Shown: one piece after another, positions 50,728 to 58,050 of the stretch
Numbering within the stretch: position 1 is the first letter of the stretch
How the letters are laid out: every line of letters starts with the position of its first letter
NCBI GenBank assembly: GCA_927407015.1
Contig: CAKMJT010000013.1
Location: forward strand, 1-64,000
Reading direction: 5' to 3'
Origin: an uncultured Proteiniphilum sp.
GTDB lineage: Bacteria; Bacteroidota; Bacteroidia; Bacteroidales; Dysgonomonadaceae
DNA: 64,000 nucleotides
Translations under genes and position numbers: made by a program
The notes under the pieces: generated by a model
What the model was told of the DNA's origin: nothing
What the model saw: only the letters and a program-made list of their open reading frames with translations
The model's database searches: none

Positions 50728-51183
50728 GTGGATACACTAAGTTATAAAACCATTTCTGTCAACAAAGAAACGGCACAGAAAGAATGGGTTGAAATTGATG
50801 CTGCGGGACAGACCCTGGGTCGTCTCTGTTCCAAAGTTGCCAAGTTGCTGAGAGGTAAGTATAAAGCCAGCTTCACACCGCACGTAGATTGCGGCGACAA
50901 TGTGATTATCCTGAATGCCGATAAAGTGGAGCTTTCAGGGAACAAGTGGACTGACCGCATTTATTATCGTTATTCGGGTTATCCGGGAGGACAGCGTGAA
51001 TTTACTCCTGCCGATTTGCTGGCGAAGAGCCCGGACAGACTTTTCAGAAAAGTAGTAAAGGGAATGTTACCCAAGAATAAGCTGGGTGATGCTCTTTTGA
51101 CGAACATGTTTGTATACACCGGTACCGAGCATCCGCATCAGGCGCAGAAACCCAAAAAATTAGATATTAATACGCTAAAATAA
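50728..51183 (+). CDS. rplM: Ribosomal protein uL13
   Basis: A 151-residue large-subunit protein needed early in 50S assembly. Conserved blocks: WVEIDAAGQTLGRLCSKVAKLLRGK, HVDCGDNVIILNADKVELSGNKW, YYRYSGYPGGQREFTPADLLAKSPDRLFRKVVKGMLPKNKLG and the C-terminal YTGTEHPHQAQKPK. Translation starts at GTG (50728); the residues before the conserved WVEIDA are usual for Bacteroidota, and no in-frame ATG fits. It is followed 5 bp later by rpsI. A long leader may carry feedback control. Confidence 0.96.
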   Translation: MDTLSYKTISVNKETAQKEWVEIDAAGQTLGRLCSKVAKLLRGKYKASFTPHVDCGDNVIILNADKVELSGNKWTDRIYYRYSGYPGGQREFTPADLLAKSPDRLFRKVVKGMLPKNKLGDALLTNMFVYTGTEHPHQAQKPKKLDINTLK

Positions 51184-51188
51184 CAAAG

Positions 51189-51575
51189 ATGGAAGCAGTA
51201 AATGCAATAGGAAGGCGCAAAGCAGCGGTAGCCCGTGTTATTGTCACCGAAGGTACGGGCAAGATCGTGATCAATAAACGTGATCTGGAAAATTATTTCC
51301 CTTCTTCTATCCTTCAGTTCGTTGTCAAACAGCCATTGAACACGCTGAGTGTACTGGATAAGTACGATATCAGAATCAACCTCGGCGGTGGTGGTTACAA
51401 GGGACAATCGGAGGCAGCCAGATTAGGAATTGCGCGCGCTTTGGTAAAAATAAATCCCGAAGATAAACCGGCTCTGAGAGCTGAAGGCTTCATGACCCGC
51501 GATCCGCGCGTGGTAGAACGCAAGAAACCGGGACAGCCCAAGGCAAGAAAGAGATTCCAGTTCTCGAAACGTTAA
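51189..51575 (+). CDS. rpsI: Ribosomal protein uS9
   Basis: A 128-residue small-subunit protein whose C-terminal tail reaches the P-site tRNA. Visible: AIGRRKAAVARVIVTEGTGKIVINKRDLENYF, a central DIRINLGGGGYKGQSEAARLGIARALV and the basic end ARKRFQFSKR. It is coupled to rplM by close spacing and precedes a 199-bp structured gap before rpsB. Confidence 0.97.
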   Translation: MEAVNAIGRRKAAVARVIVTEGTGKIVINKRDLENYFPSSILQFVVKQPLNTLSVLDKYDIRINLGGGGYKGQSEAARLGIARALVKINPEDKPALRAEGFMTRDPRVVERKKPGQPKARKRFQFSKR

Positions 51576-51774
51576 CTTTTGGAACAGGCTATCCGCCGAT
51601 GATGCCGTTTCACACGGCACATCACGATAGACAGATAAAGCAGGCCGCAGGGCTACAACGTTTAGTATCTAAATCGTAAGGACGTTATCCGGAACAGGTA
51701 AAGTGAAAAGAGGGGTGATTTACCTTGCGATTCGGTTTAGAAAAAGAATGTAAACGCACAAATTAAAAACAAAC
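51576..51774 (+). other. rpsI-rpsB spacer, possible S2 leader RNA
   Basis: A 199-base non-coding spacer inside a ribosomal-protein operon. It has a clear hairpin near 51604-51620 (TGCCGT with ACGGCA, loop TTCAC) and later GC-containing segments (GTATCTAAATCG, CGATTCGGTTTAG) that could pair. No terminator is evident. Such spacers often hold autoregulatory binding sites for S2, but I cannot assign a known motif. Confidence 0.4.
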
Positions 51775-52632
51775 ATGCCAAAATTAGAATTTGACCAACT
51801 TCTTGAGACCGGTGCCCACTTCGGTCACTTAAAAAGAAAATGGAACCCGGCGATGGCTCCCTATATCTTCATGGAGCGCAACGGAATCCATATCATCGAC
51901 CTGTACAAAACAATTGCAAAAGCCGAAGAGGCTGCTGCTGCCCTGAAGCAGATTGCTAAAGCAGGGAAAAAAATCCTTTTCGTCGCAACCAAGAAACAGG
52001 CTAAGCCTGTCGTGGAGGAGAAAGCGCAAAGTATCAACATGCCTTATGTGATTGAACGCTGGCCGGGCGGTATGCTCACCAACTTCCCCACTATCCGCAA
52101 GGCGGTGAAGAAGATGAGCAACATAGATAAGATGATCAAGGACGGCACGTTCGATACCTTATCCAAACGCGAGAAGCTGCAGGTAACCCGTCAACGCGCC
52201 AAACTGGAAAAGAACCTGGGTTCTATTCAGGATCTGACCCGTCTTCCCTCGGCCATCTTTGTCGTCGACGTCATGAAGGAACAGATCGCGGTGAAAGAGG
52301 CAGAACGTCTGGGAATACCCGTTTTCGGTATTGTGGATACCAACTCAGATCCCTCCAGCATCGATTTCGTGATACCGGCGAACGATGATGCTTCAAAAGC
52401 TATAGACATGATCCTGGGCTTCCTGTGTGAGGCCATCAAGGAGGGTCTTGACGAACGCAAGGTGGAGAAGGCAGATGCCGCTGCATCGGAAGAACAGGAT
52501 GAGGAAGTACCACAGCGCAGAGAACGTAAATCGAAGGCAGCGAAGAAAGAACGCGTGAAGAAAGAAGACACCGAAGCGATGAAAGCTGCCGTGGTCAGTA
52601 AATTTACGAAGGACGCAGAGGTTGACGAATAA
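51775..52632 (+). CDS. rpsB: Ribosomal protein uS2
   Basis: A 285-residue small-subunit protein. Conserved: LLETGAHFGHLKRKWNPAMAPYIFMERNGIHIIDLYKT, ILFVATKKQAK, ERWPGGMLTNFPTI, PSAIFVVDVMKEQIAVKEAERLGIPVFGIVDTNSDPSSIDFVIPANDDA. A C-terminal Lys/Glu-rich extension (about 230-285) is usual for Bacteroidota. tsf follows after 27 bp, as in most bacteria. Confidence 0.96.
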   Translation: MPKLEFDQLLETGAHFGHLKRKWNPAMAPYIFMERNGIHIIDLYKTIAKAEEAAAALKQIAKAGKKILFVATKKQAKPVVEEKAQSINMPYVIERWPGGMLTNFPTIRKAVKKMSNIDKMIKDGTFDTLSKREKLQVTRQRAKLEKNLGSIQDLTRLPSAIFVVDVMKEQIAVKEAERLGIPVFGIVDTNSDPSSIDFVIPANDDASKAIDMILGFLCEAIKEGLDERKVEKADAAASEEQDEEVPQRRERKSKAAKKERVKKEDTEAMKAAVVSKFTKDAEVDE

Positions 52633-52659
52633 ATAAACAATAAAACAGAGAAACAAAAT

Positions 52660-53481
52660 ATGGCAGTTACAATGGCAGAAATCCAGCATCTGCGCAAAAT
52701 GACAGGTGCGGGAATGATGGATTGCAAAAATGCACTGAACGAATCCAACGGAGATTTCGACAAAGCAATGGAAATAATCCGTAAAAAAGGACAGGCAGTA
52801 GCCGCGAAACGTGAAGACCGCGAGGCATCGGAAGGGTGTGTGCTGGCAAAAACAGACGGAGATTTTGCCGCAGTGGTGGCATTGCAGTGCGAAACAGACT
52901 TTGTGGCCAAAAATGAAGAGTTTATTGCGCTCACACGCCAGATACTGGATGCAGCGATCGCCCTTAAACCCGAAACACTGGAAGAGCTGCTCGCCGTGGA
53001 GCTGCCTAACGGTACCGTTTCACAGTTAGTGACCGATAAGATCGGCGCTACAGGTGAGAAGATGCAGTTGGGCTTTTACGAGCATATTACAGCTCCCCAT
53101 GTCACAGCATACATCCACATGGGTAACAAGCTGGCTACCCTCGTCGGATTCAACAAGGCCGGCGTGGATGAGCATGTAGCCAAGGATGTGGCCATGCAGG
53201 TTGCTGCCATGAATCCCATCGCCGTGACACCCGATGCTATCCCTGCCGAGGTAAAGGAAAAGGAACTCGAGATCGCCCGCGAGAAAGCCCGTGAATCAGG
53301 TAAACCCGAGAATCTGCTGGACCGTATTGCCGAAGGTGCATTGCAGAAATTCTACAAGGAATCAACACTGCTTCAGCAAGAGTATGTGAAGGATTCAAAG
53401 AAGACGATTGAGCAATTCCTGAAAGAGAGTGACAAAGAACTCGCGGTAACCGTTTTCAAACGGGTGTCGTTGAATGTCTGA
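52660..53481 (+). CDS. tsf: Elongation factor Ts
   Basis: A 273-residue guanine exchange factor for EF-Tu. The N-terminal UBA-like domain (VTMAEIQHLRKMTGAGMMDCKNAL) with the TGAGMMDCK motif is followed by the dimerisation domains (VVALQCETDFVAKNEEF, KMQLGFYEHITAPHVTAYIHMGNKLATLVGFN). It ends the ribosomal operon and is followed by a strong terminator. Confidence 0.96.
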   Translation: MAVTMAEIQHLRKMTGAGMMDCKNALNESNGDFDKAMEIIRKKGQAVAAKREDREASEGCVLAKTDGDFAAVVALQCETDFVAKNEEFIALTRQILDAAIALKPETLEELLAVELPNGTVSQLVTDKIGATGEKMQLGFYEHITAPHVTAYIHMGNKLATLVGFNKAGVDEHVAKDVAMQVAAMNPIAVTPDAIPAEVKEKELEIAREKARESGKPENLLDRIAEGALQKFYKESTLLQQEYVKDSKKTIEQFLKESDKELAVTVFKRVSLNV

Positions 53482-53508
53482 TTGCGCTTGTCGGAACGAA
53501 TAAAAACC

Positions 53509-53543
53509 AAAACACCCCGGGGAAATTCTCCGGGGTGTTTTTT
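53509..53543 (+). terminator. Terminator of the rplM-tsf operon
   Basis: ACACCCCGG pairs with CCGGGGTGT around a short loop, followed by six T (53538-53543), 28 bases after the tsf stop. Confidence 0.95.
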
Positions 53544-53614
53544 GAATTCCATATGAGGGTGGAGGTGTCGCGGGGTTGCAGAATCACCGGTTCGCTGAAT
53601 GATCAAATCATCCC

Positions 53615-54244
53615 TCAGCCGATGGCCCAGGTCAGTACGTAATCGGGATGCACTTCATAGTGGACGTCAAACGATTGTGCACCGACAGTTTTGGTTTCCG
53701 TTGCCTTGATGATGCCGTCCGTAACGGGTGTGAAAGGTTGGATGTGAAGATGTTTCCTGAAGTCGATGCCCTGTTTGTTCATCAACTTAAACAAGCTCTC
53801 TTTTGCCGACCAGTGCAGCAACTGATGGGTTGTTTTCTGGGACGGATCGATATATTCCTCATCTGAGATAAATTTTCCGGCAATTTTGATGATTCTTTCC
53901 GACAGGGTTTCAATATCAATGCCGACAGGAAATTGTTCATGCAGCAGGATTGCCGCATATGCCCTGGTGTGGGAGATACTTATAAACTTACTTCCTTCTG
54001 CCAGAAAAGGACTTCCGTCTTCCCGGTTGTGAATGATCTGTTCTTCTCCCAGAATCTTCAGCAACATGATGCGGGTGGACAGCCATTCAATGGATCGTCT
54101 TTCGGAACGTACCCCTGCTACATATTCCAAAGCCTGGGGACGCAAATTATCAGGGAAAAGATGCAACAGTTCCTCCCGTGATTCATCCATTTTCCAGATT
54201 CCCAGCAACCCTCCTTTGTCGGTATGTTCTTTCCTGATCAGCAT
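53615..54244 (-). CDS. 4'-phosphopantetheinyl transferase superfamily protein
   Basis: A 209-residue Sfp/EntD-like enzyme that would attach the CoA-derived arm to carrier proteins. The Mg-binding and substrate motifs are visible: SKFISISHTRAYAAILLHEQFPVGIDIET and WSAKESLFKLMNKQ. An N-terminal subdomain (about 1-90) has the two-fold pseudo-repeat of the long Sfp type. It follows gldE on the minus strand by 31 bp, in the usual Bacteroidota order (mutY, ssb, gldE) but where gldD usually stands. The carrier protein it serves is unknown. Confidence 0.85.
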   Translation of the reverse strand: MLIRKEHTDKGGLLGIWKMDESREELLHLFPDNLRPQALEYVAGVRSERRSIEWLSTRIMLLKILGEEQIIHNREDGSPFLAEGSKFISISHTRAYAAILLHEQFPVGIDIETLSERIIKIAGKFISDEEYIDPSQKTTHQLLHWSAKESLFKLMNKQGIDFRKHLHIQPFTPVTDGIIKATETKTVGAQSFDVHYEVHPDYVLTWAIG

Positions 54245-54275
54245 TCGTTGTTCTTATAGGGTAGGCCTGACGCAA

Positions 54276-55610
54276 TCATTCTTCATCCTTCCTGTTTTTT
54301 GGCGGGATATAGCGAACCTTCGTAATTCGTTTCTTGCTCAGCTCCTCTGCCTGAAAAGTATGTTTTTTGTAGGTGAAGCTCTCTTTTCGTTTTGGAAAGT
54401 CGCCTTTCAGCTCCAGAAGCAGCCCGGCAAGTGTATCTGCTTCTTCCGATATCTTCTCAAAATCTTTCTCCGGCAGGCTGGTGATTTTAATGAACTCCTC
54501 CAGCGGAGTCTTCCCTTCGAAGATATAGGAACCGTCTGAAGCTATACTGAAAAAGGGCAGCTCTTCATCGTATTCGTCACTGATGTCCCCTACAATCTCC
54601 TCGAGAATATCTTCCATCGTAACCAATCCAGATGTGCCGCCATATTCATCCACCACGATGGCCATATGATTCTTGTTGGCGCGGAATTCTTCCAGCAAAT
54701 CATCGATCCGTTTGGTACCCGGAACGAAATAGGCAGGGCGTATGAGAGACTGCCACTTGAAATTGTCGGCTTTTCCCAGATGCGGCAGCAGATCCTTCAC
54801 ATACAGGATTCCCTTGATATTGTCGGGATTACCGGTATAGACGGGTATACGCGAAAAACCGGCTTCTACAATAAAATCAATCACCTCCCTGAAGAGTGTT
54901 TGCGAATCGATGGCTACCATATCGATTCTGGAGACGAGGATATCGTCTACTACCTTGTCTTTGAATCGGATAATGCCTTCCAGCATATCTTTTTCCTGCT
55001 CATGTGTGATCTCGTTCGAGGTAATCTCAAGGGCCTTGGAAAGATCATCCACCGATATTTCATGTTTCCGCTGTATAATGGAGTAGCTGAATATGTTTGT
55101 AGATTTGACGAGTAAAGAGGAAAAGGGACTCATCAGCCAGTTCACCAGCTGGATAAATGGAGCATTATACCCCGCAAAACGGAGTGGATCGTGCGAGGCA
55201 ACCAGTTTGGGTAAGATATCCACAAGCAGGAGAATCACCGTTATGGGGATAAGGATCTCCAGAAAAAGTGTTTCGACTATACCCCGTTGAAACCAGGGTA
55301 GTCTGTGTAGAAATACGATAATGAGTACGGTGATGGTTACGTTCAGTAAATGAAAAGCGACAACAATCGAAGCCAGGAGCTTTTCCGGTTTGCGGAGAAG
55401 GGTAGTGATACGGTTTTTTCTATGCTCACCGGTGTGGTGCGATTCATCGTCAAAGTTTTGTTTTACCGTGAAAAAGGCTACCTCCGATCCAGAAATAATT
55501 GCATTTAAAATAATCAGCAGAAGGAGGAGTGCCATGAAAAAATAATCAGATACTGCCGGCAGGAAAGTCGGAAGGTTCAGTAATAAAAACGATAAAGGGT
55601 CGGGATCCAA
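54276..55610 (-). CDS. gldE: GldE/CNNM-family transmembrane CBS-domain protein
   Basis: A 444-residue membrane protein of the CNNM/CorC-like family: N-terminal DUF21 domain with three or four helices (about 20-200, LLLLIILNAIISGSEVAFF), two CBS domains (about 210-340, EYGGTSGLVTMEDILEEIVGD) and a C-terminal CorC-HlyC transporter-associated domain (DEELPFFSIASDGSYIFEGKTPLEEF). The start is TTG (55610), as the upstream frame has a stop and no ATG, and DPDPLSF is the usual beginning of the family. In gliding Bacteroidota the gene is part of the gliding set; here only gldE is present. Confidence 0.88.
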   Translation of the reverse strand: MDPDPLSFLLLNLPTFLPAVSDYFFMALLLLLIILNAIISGSEVAFFTVKQNFDDESHHTGEHRKNRITTLLRKPEKLLASIVVAFHLLNVTITVLIIVFLHRLPWFQRGIVETLFLEILIPITVILLLVDILPKLVASHDPLRFAGYNAPFIQLVNWLMSPFSSLLVKSTNIFSYSIIQRKHEISVDDLSKALEITSNEITHEQEKDMLEGIIRFKDKVVDDILVSRIDMVAIDSQTLFREVIDFIVEAGFSRIPVYTGNPDNIKGILYVKDLLPHLGKADNFKWQSLIRPAYFVPGTKRIDDLLEEFRANKNHMAIVVDEYGGTSGLVTMEDILEEIVGDISDEYDEELPFFSIASDGSYIFEGKTPLEEFIKITSLPEKDFEKISEEADTLAGLLLELKGDFPKRKESFTYKKHTFQAEELSKKRITKVRYIPPKNRKDEE

Positions 55611-55635
55611 GTGACTGTTTTTTTAATGAAATAAA

Positions 55636-55682
55636 GAGAATGTTTTATCGCCTTACCGGATGAAAAGAGGTAAAACATTCTC
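55636..55682 (-). terminator. Hairpin terminator between ssb and gldE
   Basis: GAGAATGTTTTA (55636-55647) pairs perfectly with TAAAACATTCTC (55671-55682). On the minus strand it is followed by CTTTATTTC, a weak U tract. It sits in the gap after ssb, so ssb may end here with partial read-through into gldE. Confidence 0.6.
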
Positions 55683-55702
55683 CCGTTCATACTGTTGTTT
55701 AA

Positions 55703-56146
55703 TTAAAATGGCAAATCATCCACATCCGATACTTCACCGGGGATTTCAGGAGTGTCGCCGGCATTCGAGAAATCATGCCTGCTACCGCCATTTTCACCTT
55801 CTCCGCTTCCTGATTTGCGGGTCAGCAATTCAATATTATCCGCCACCACTTCGGTAATGTATCTCTTCACACCGTTCTGGTCGTCATAAGAGCGGGAGCG
55901 TATCTTCCCCTCCACGTAAAGCATCGTTCCCTTTTTCACAAATTTTTCCGCAATCTGTGCCAATCCTCTCCAACAAACAATGTTGTGCCATTCCGTCCGT
56001 TCAGGTACCTGAGTGCCGCCTGAAGTGGTGTAACCCCTTTCACTGGTTGCGAGTGAGAAATTAGCCTTCGCAACGTCATTGTCAAAATACTTCATTTCAG
56101 GGTCTTTTCCCACATTTCCAACTAAGATAACTTTGTTCACAGACAT
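55703..56146 (-). CDS. ssb: Single-stranded DNA-binding protein
   Basis: A 147-residue SSB with an OB-fold (SVNKVILVGNVGKDPEMKYF, ANFSLATSERGYT, TEWHNIVCWRGLAQIAEKFVKKGTMLYVEGKIRSRSYDDQNGVKRYITEVVADNIELL), a Gly-rich linker and the acidic tip DVDDLPF that recruits partner proteins. It lies between mutY and gldE. Confidence 0.96.
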   Translation of the reverse strand: MSVNKVILVGNVGKDPEMKYFDNDVAKANFSLATSERGYTTSGGTQVPERTEWHNIVCWRGLAQIAEKFVKKGTMLYVEGKIRSRSYDDQNGVKRYITEVVADNIELLTRKSGSGEGENGGSRHDFSNAGDTPEIPGEVSDVDDLPF

Positions 56147-56230
56147 AACTTAATAATTTTTTGGTTTAAGAATAATTTACGCTACAAAAGCAAAATTAGA
56201 CATAATTTTGTAATTAACCATAATAACTTT

Positions 56231-57301
56231 CTAAATTGTTTCAAGATATTTGTGTGTTAATCTTGATATTGGATAGTCAGAAAGGTTTGCTTTCTCAACG
56301 CTGATGACCGGCTGTGATTGTCGGTAGGTAAATTGATCGGGGATAATTACCCTGTAAAAATTGGTATGTATCACCTGATGCGTCAGTTGATGTTTCAAAG
56401 TCAACGGATAGTCCACCGACAGGGAAGGGATACCGGAGAAGAGGTCCCGAAATTCGGGCATTTGCTCCAGTTGCATAAAATCTACCGGTGAGGATGTTTC
56501 GATCAGGGGGAACTCGTAGAGGTTCTTCCAGATATCGGCATGATCCCGTTTCTGCAGGTAGGTTTTATCACCGTCAACGATATGAAAATAATTGAAATAA
56601 CGGTTTTTGATGGTGTTCTTGCGGTTTATCACCGGAAAATCGGCCACGCGGCGCAGGGAGTAGGCCATACAGGCCGACTGCAGCGGACAATCGGCACATT
56701 TGGGTTGCCGGGGCGTACAGATGACAGATCCAAAATCCATGATACCCTGGTTATATGTGCCCGGATGATCCCGGTCAATCAGCTGTTGCGCAATCTCTGT
56801 GATGGTTTTTATCCCGTCTGACGTATGGATGGGTGTTTCAATGGCAAACAGACGGGCGATTACCCTGAACACATTGCCGTCGACAACGGCAAAGGGCCCG
56901 TTGAAGGCGATGGAAGTGATTGCTGCTGCCGTGTACGCGCCAATACCCTTGAGGGAAAGGATATCGGAATAGTGACTCGGAAACCGTCCGTTGAAGCGGC
57001 TTACAATCTGTTTTGCCGCTGCATGCATATTCCGGGCACGTGAATAATAGCCCAGACCCTGCCATAGCTTCAGTACCTCCTGCTCATTTGCTTCGGCGAG
57101 CAGGTGCACGTTGGGAAACCGGCGCATGAAACGTACATAATAATCGCTTCCCTGTGCGACCCTCGTTTGTTGTAAGATCACTTCCGAAATCCATACACTG
57201 TAGGCATCGGTTGTTTCACGCCAGGGCAGATCGCGTTTATTCTCCTTATACCAATCCAATAACCGTGTTGTGATGACCGGCAACGCTGCTGATTTTTTCA
57301 T
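56231..57301 (-). CDS. mutY: A/G-specific adenine glycosylase
   Basis: A 356-residue DNA repair enzyme removing A opposite 8-oxoG. Catalytic Glu lies in SEVILQQTRV, catalytic Asp in VVDGNVFRVIARLF; the helix-hairpin-helix is LSLKGIGAYTAAAITSIAF, and the iron-sulfur loop reads CTPRQPKCADCPLQSAC. A C-terminal NUDIX-like domain (about 230-350) reads YFNYFHIVDGDKTYLQKR. A TAGTTTTG box lies 20 bases before the start on the minus strand. First gene of the mutY-ssb-gldE stretch. Confidence 0.95.
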   Translation of the reverse strand: MKKSAALPVITTRLLDWYKENKRDLPWRETTDAYSVWISEVILQQTRVAQGSDYYVRFMRRFPNVHLLAEANEQEVLKLWQGLGYYSRARNMHAAAKQIVSRFNGRFPSHYSDILSLKGIGAYTAAAITSIAFNGPFAVVDGNVFRVIARLFAIETPIHTSDGIKTITEIAQQLIDRDHPGTYNQGIMDFGSVICTPRQPKCADCPLQSACMAYSLRRVADFPVINRKNTIKNRYFNYFHIVDGDKTYLQKRDHADIWKNLYEFPLIETSSPVDFMQLEQMPEFRDLFSGIPSLSVDYPLTLKHQLTHQVIHTNFYRVIIPDQFTYRQSQPVISVEKANLSDYPISRLTHKYLETI

Positions 57302-57320
57302 TTCATCATTAATTATACTA

Positions 57321-57328
57321 CAAAACTA
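57321..57328 (-). promoter_or_regulatory. Candidate -7 box for mutY
   Basis: CAAAACTA on the plus strand is TAGTTTTG on the minus strand (TAnnTTTG), 20 bases before the mutY ATG. Confidence 0.4.
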
Positions 57329-57411
57329 ATCCAAAAAGTGCATATTTGATGAAAATTGAGAAAAAACGTAAAATTTCCCTGCAATTATTTTTCGGGTTGA
57401 AAAAAAAGCTA

Positions 57412-57419
57412 TATATTTG
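57412..57419 (+). promoter_or_regulatory. Candidate -7 box for the HU gene
   Basis: TATATTTG matches TAnnTTTG, 59 bases before the HU ATG. A TTG occurs upstream but at too short a distance for the usual -33 box. Confidence 0.45.
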
Positions 57420-57477
57420 CAATCCAAAATTTTACTAATTGACCAACGCTATTATTAATATTTAAAATATAACTAAA

Positions 57478-57759
57478 ATGACTAAAGCAGACATTGTAAA
57501 TGAGATTGCAAAGAACACTGGTGTGGATAAAGCGTCAGTATTGGCAACAGTTGAATCTTTTATGGATGTGGTGAAAGATTCTTTGGCTGGCAACGAAAAT
57601 GTATATTTAAGAGGGTTCGGCAGCTTCATCGTGAAAAAAAGAGCACAGAAAACAGCGCGCAACATTTCAAAGAACACCACCATCATCATCCCAGAACACA
57701 ATATTCCTGCTTTCAAACCGGCTAAAACGTTTGTAGCTCAGGTGAAAGGGACCAAATAA
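57478..57759 (+). CDS. HU family DNA-binding protein
   Basis: A 93-residue histone-like protein that bends and compacts DNA as a dimer. Visible: MTKADIVNEIAKNTGVDKASVLATVESFM, NVYLRGFGSFIVKKRAQKTARNISKNTTIIIPEHNIPAFKPAKTFV with the arm region. It is the first gene of the unit HU-bS22-rng, an arrangement seen across Bacteroidales. It is the only HU-like gene in the window and is not part of the integrated element. Confidence 0.95.
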   Translation: MTKADIVNEIAKNTGVDKASVLATVESFMDVVKDSLAGNENVYLRGFGSFIVKKRAQKTARNISKNTTIIIPEHNIPAFKPAKTFVAQVKGTK

Positions 57760-57783
57760 TTTAAATTAAAAGGAGAAATAACG

Positions 57784-57876
57784 ATGCCAAGCGGAAAAAA
57801 AAGAAAAAGGCATAAAATGTCTGTCCACAAACGTAAGAAAAGACTGAGAAAAAACAGGCACAAAAAGAAAAAATAG
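57784..57876 (+). CDS. Small basic ribosomal protein (bS22/mS38, AURKAIP1/COX24-type)
   Basis: A 30-residue, extremely basic protein beginning MPSGKKRKRHKMSVHKRKKR and ending in NRHKKKK. Most residues are Lys, Arg or His. It matches the short AURKAIP1/COX24-domain proteins annotated in Bacteroidota, related to the mitochondrial ribosomal protein mS38 and actinobacterial bS22, which bind the small subunit near the decoding region. It starts 24 bp after the HU stop and precedes rng. It is too short for most gene finders, but its composition and conserved location make it convincing. Confidence 0.85.
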   Translation: MPSGKKRKRHKMSVHKRKKRLRKNRHKKKK

Positions 57877-57908
57877 GCCCGTAACACTTTTTTTACAACC
57901 ATATACAG

Positions 57909-57950
57909 GAACAAACTTATCAAAAAACCATACGGGAATTAAGTTTGTTC
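57909..57950 (+). terminator. Inverted repeat upstream of rng
   Basis: GAACAAACTTA (57909-57919) pairs perfectly with TAAGTTTGTTC (57940-57950); only TTTG follows, so it may be a weak terminator or attenuator between the bS22-like gene and rng. RNase G/E homologues often control their own leaders. Confidence 0.45.
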
Positions 57951-58050
57951 TTTGTGTATAAAACAGGGGAAAGGTTCAGGAGTGAACTTCCTTTCTGTTG
58001 TGAAGACAGAAGCCCAAAATTAGTATGAAAACATTAAAAAAAGAACAATT

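Noticed and set aside
52227..52934. 235-codon minus-strand Ser-rich frame across rpsB-tsf
   Set aside because: Typical antisense of Glu/Lys/Ala-rich ribosomal genes.
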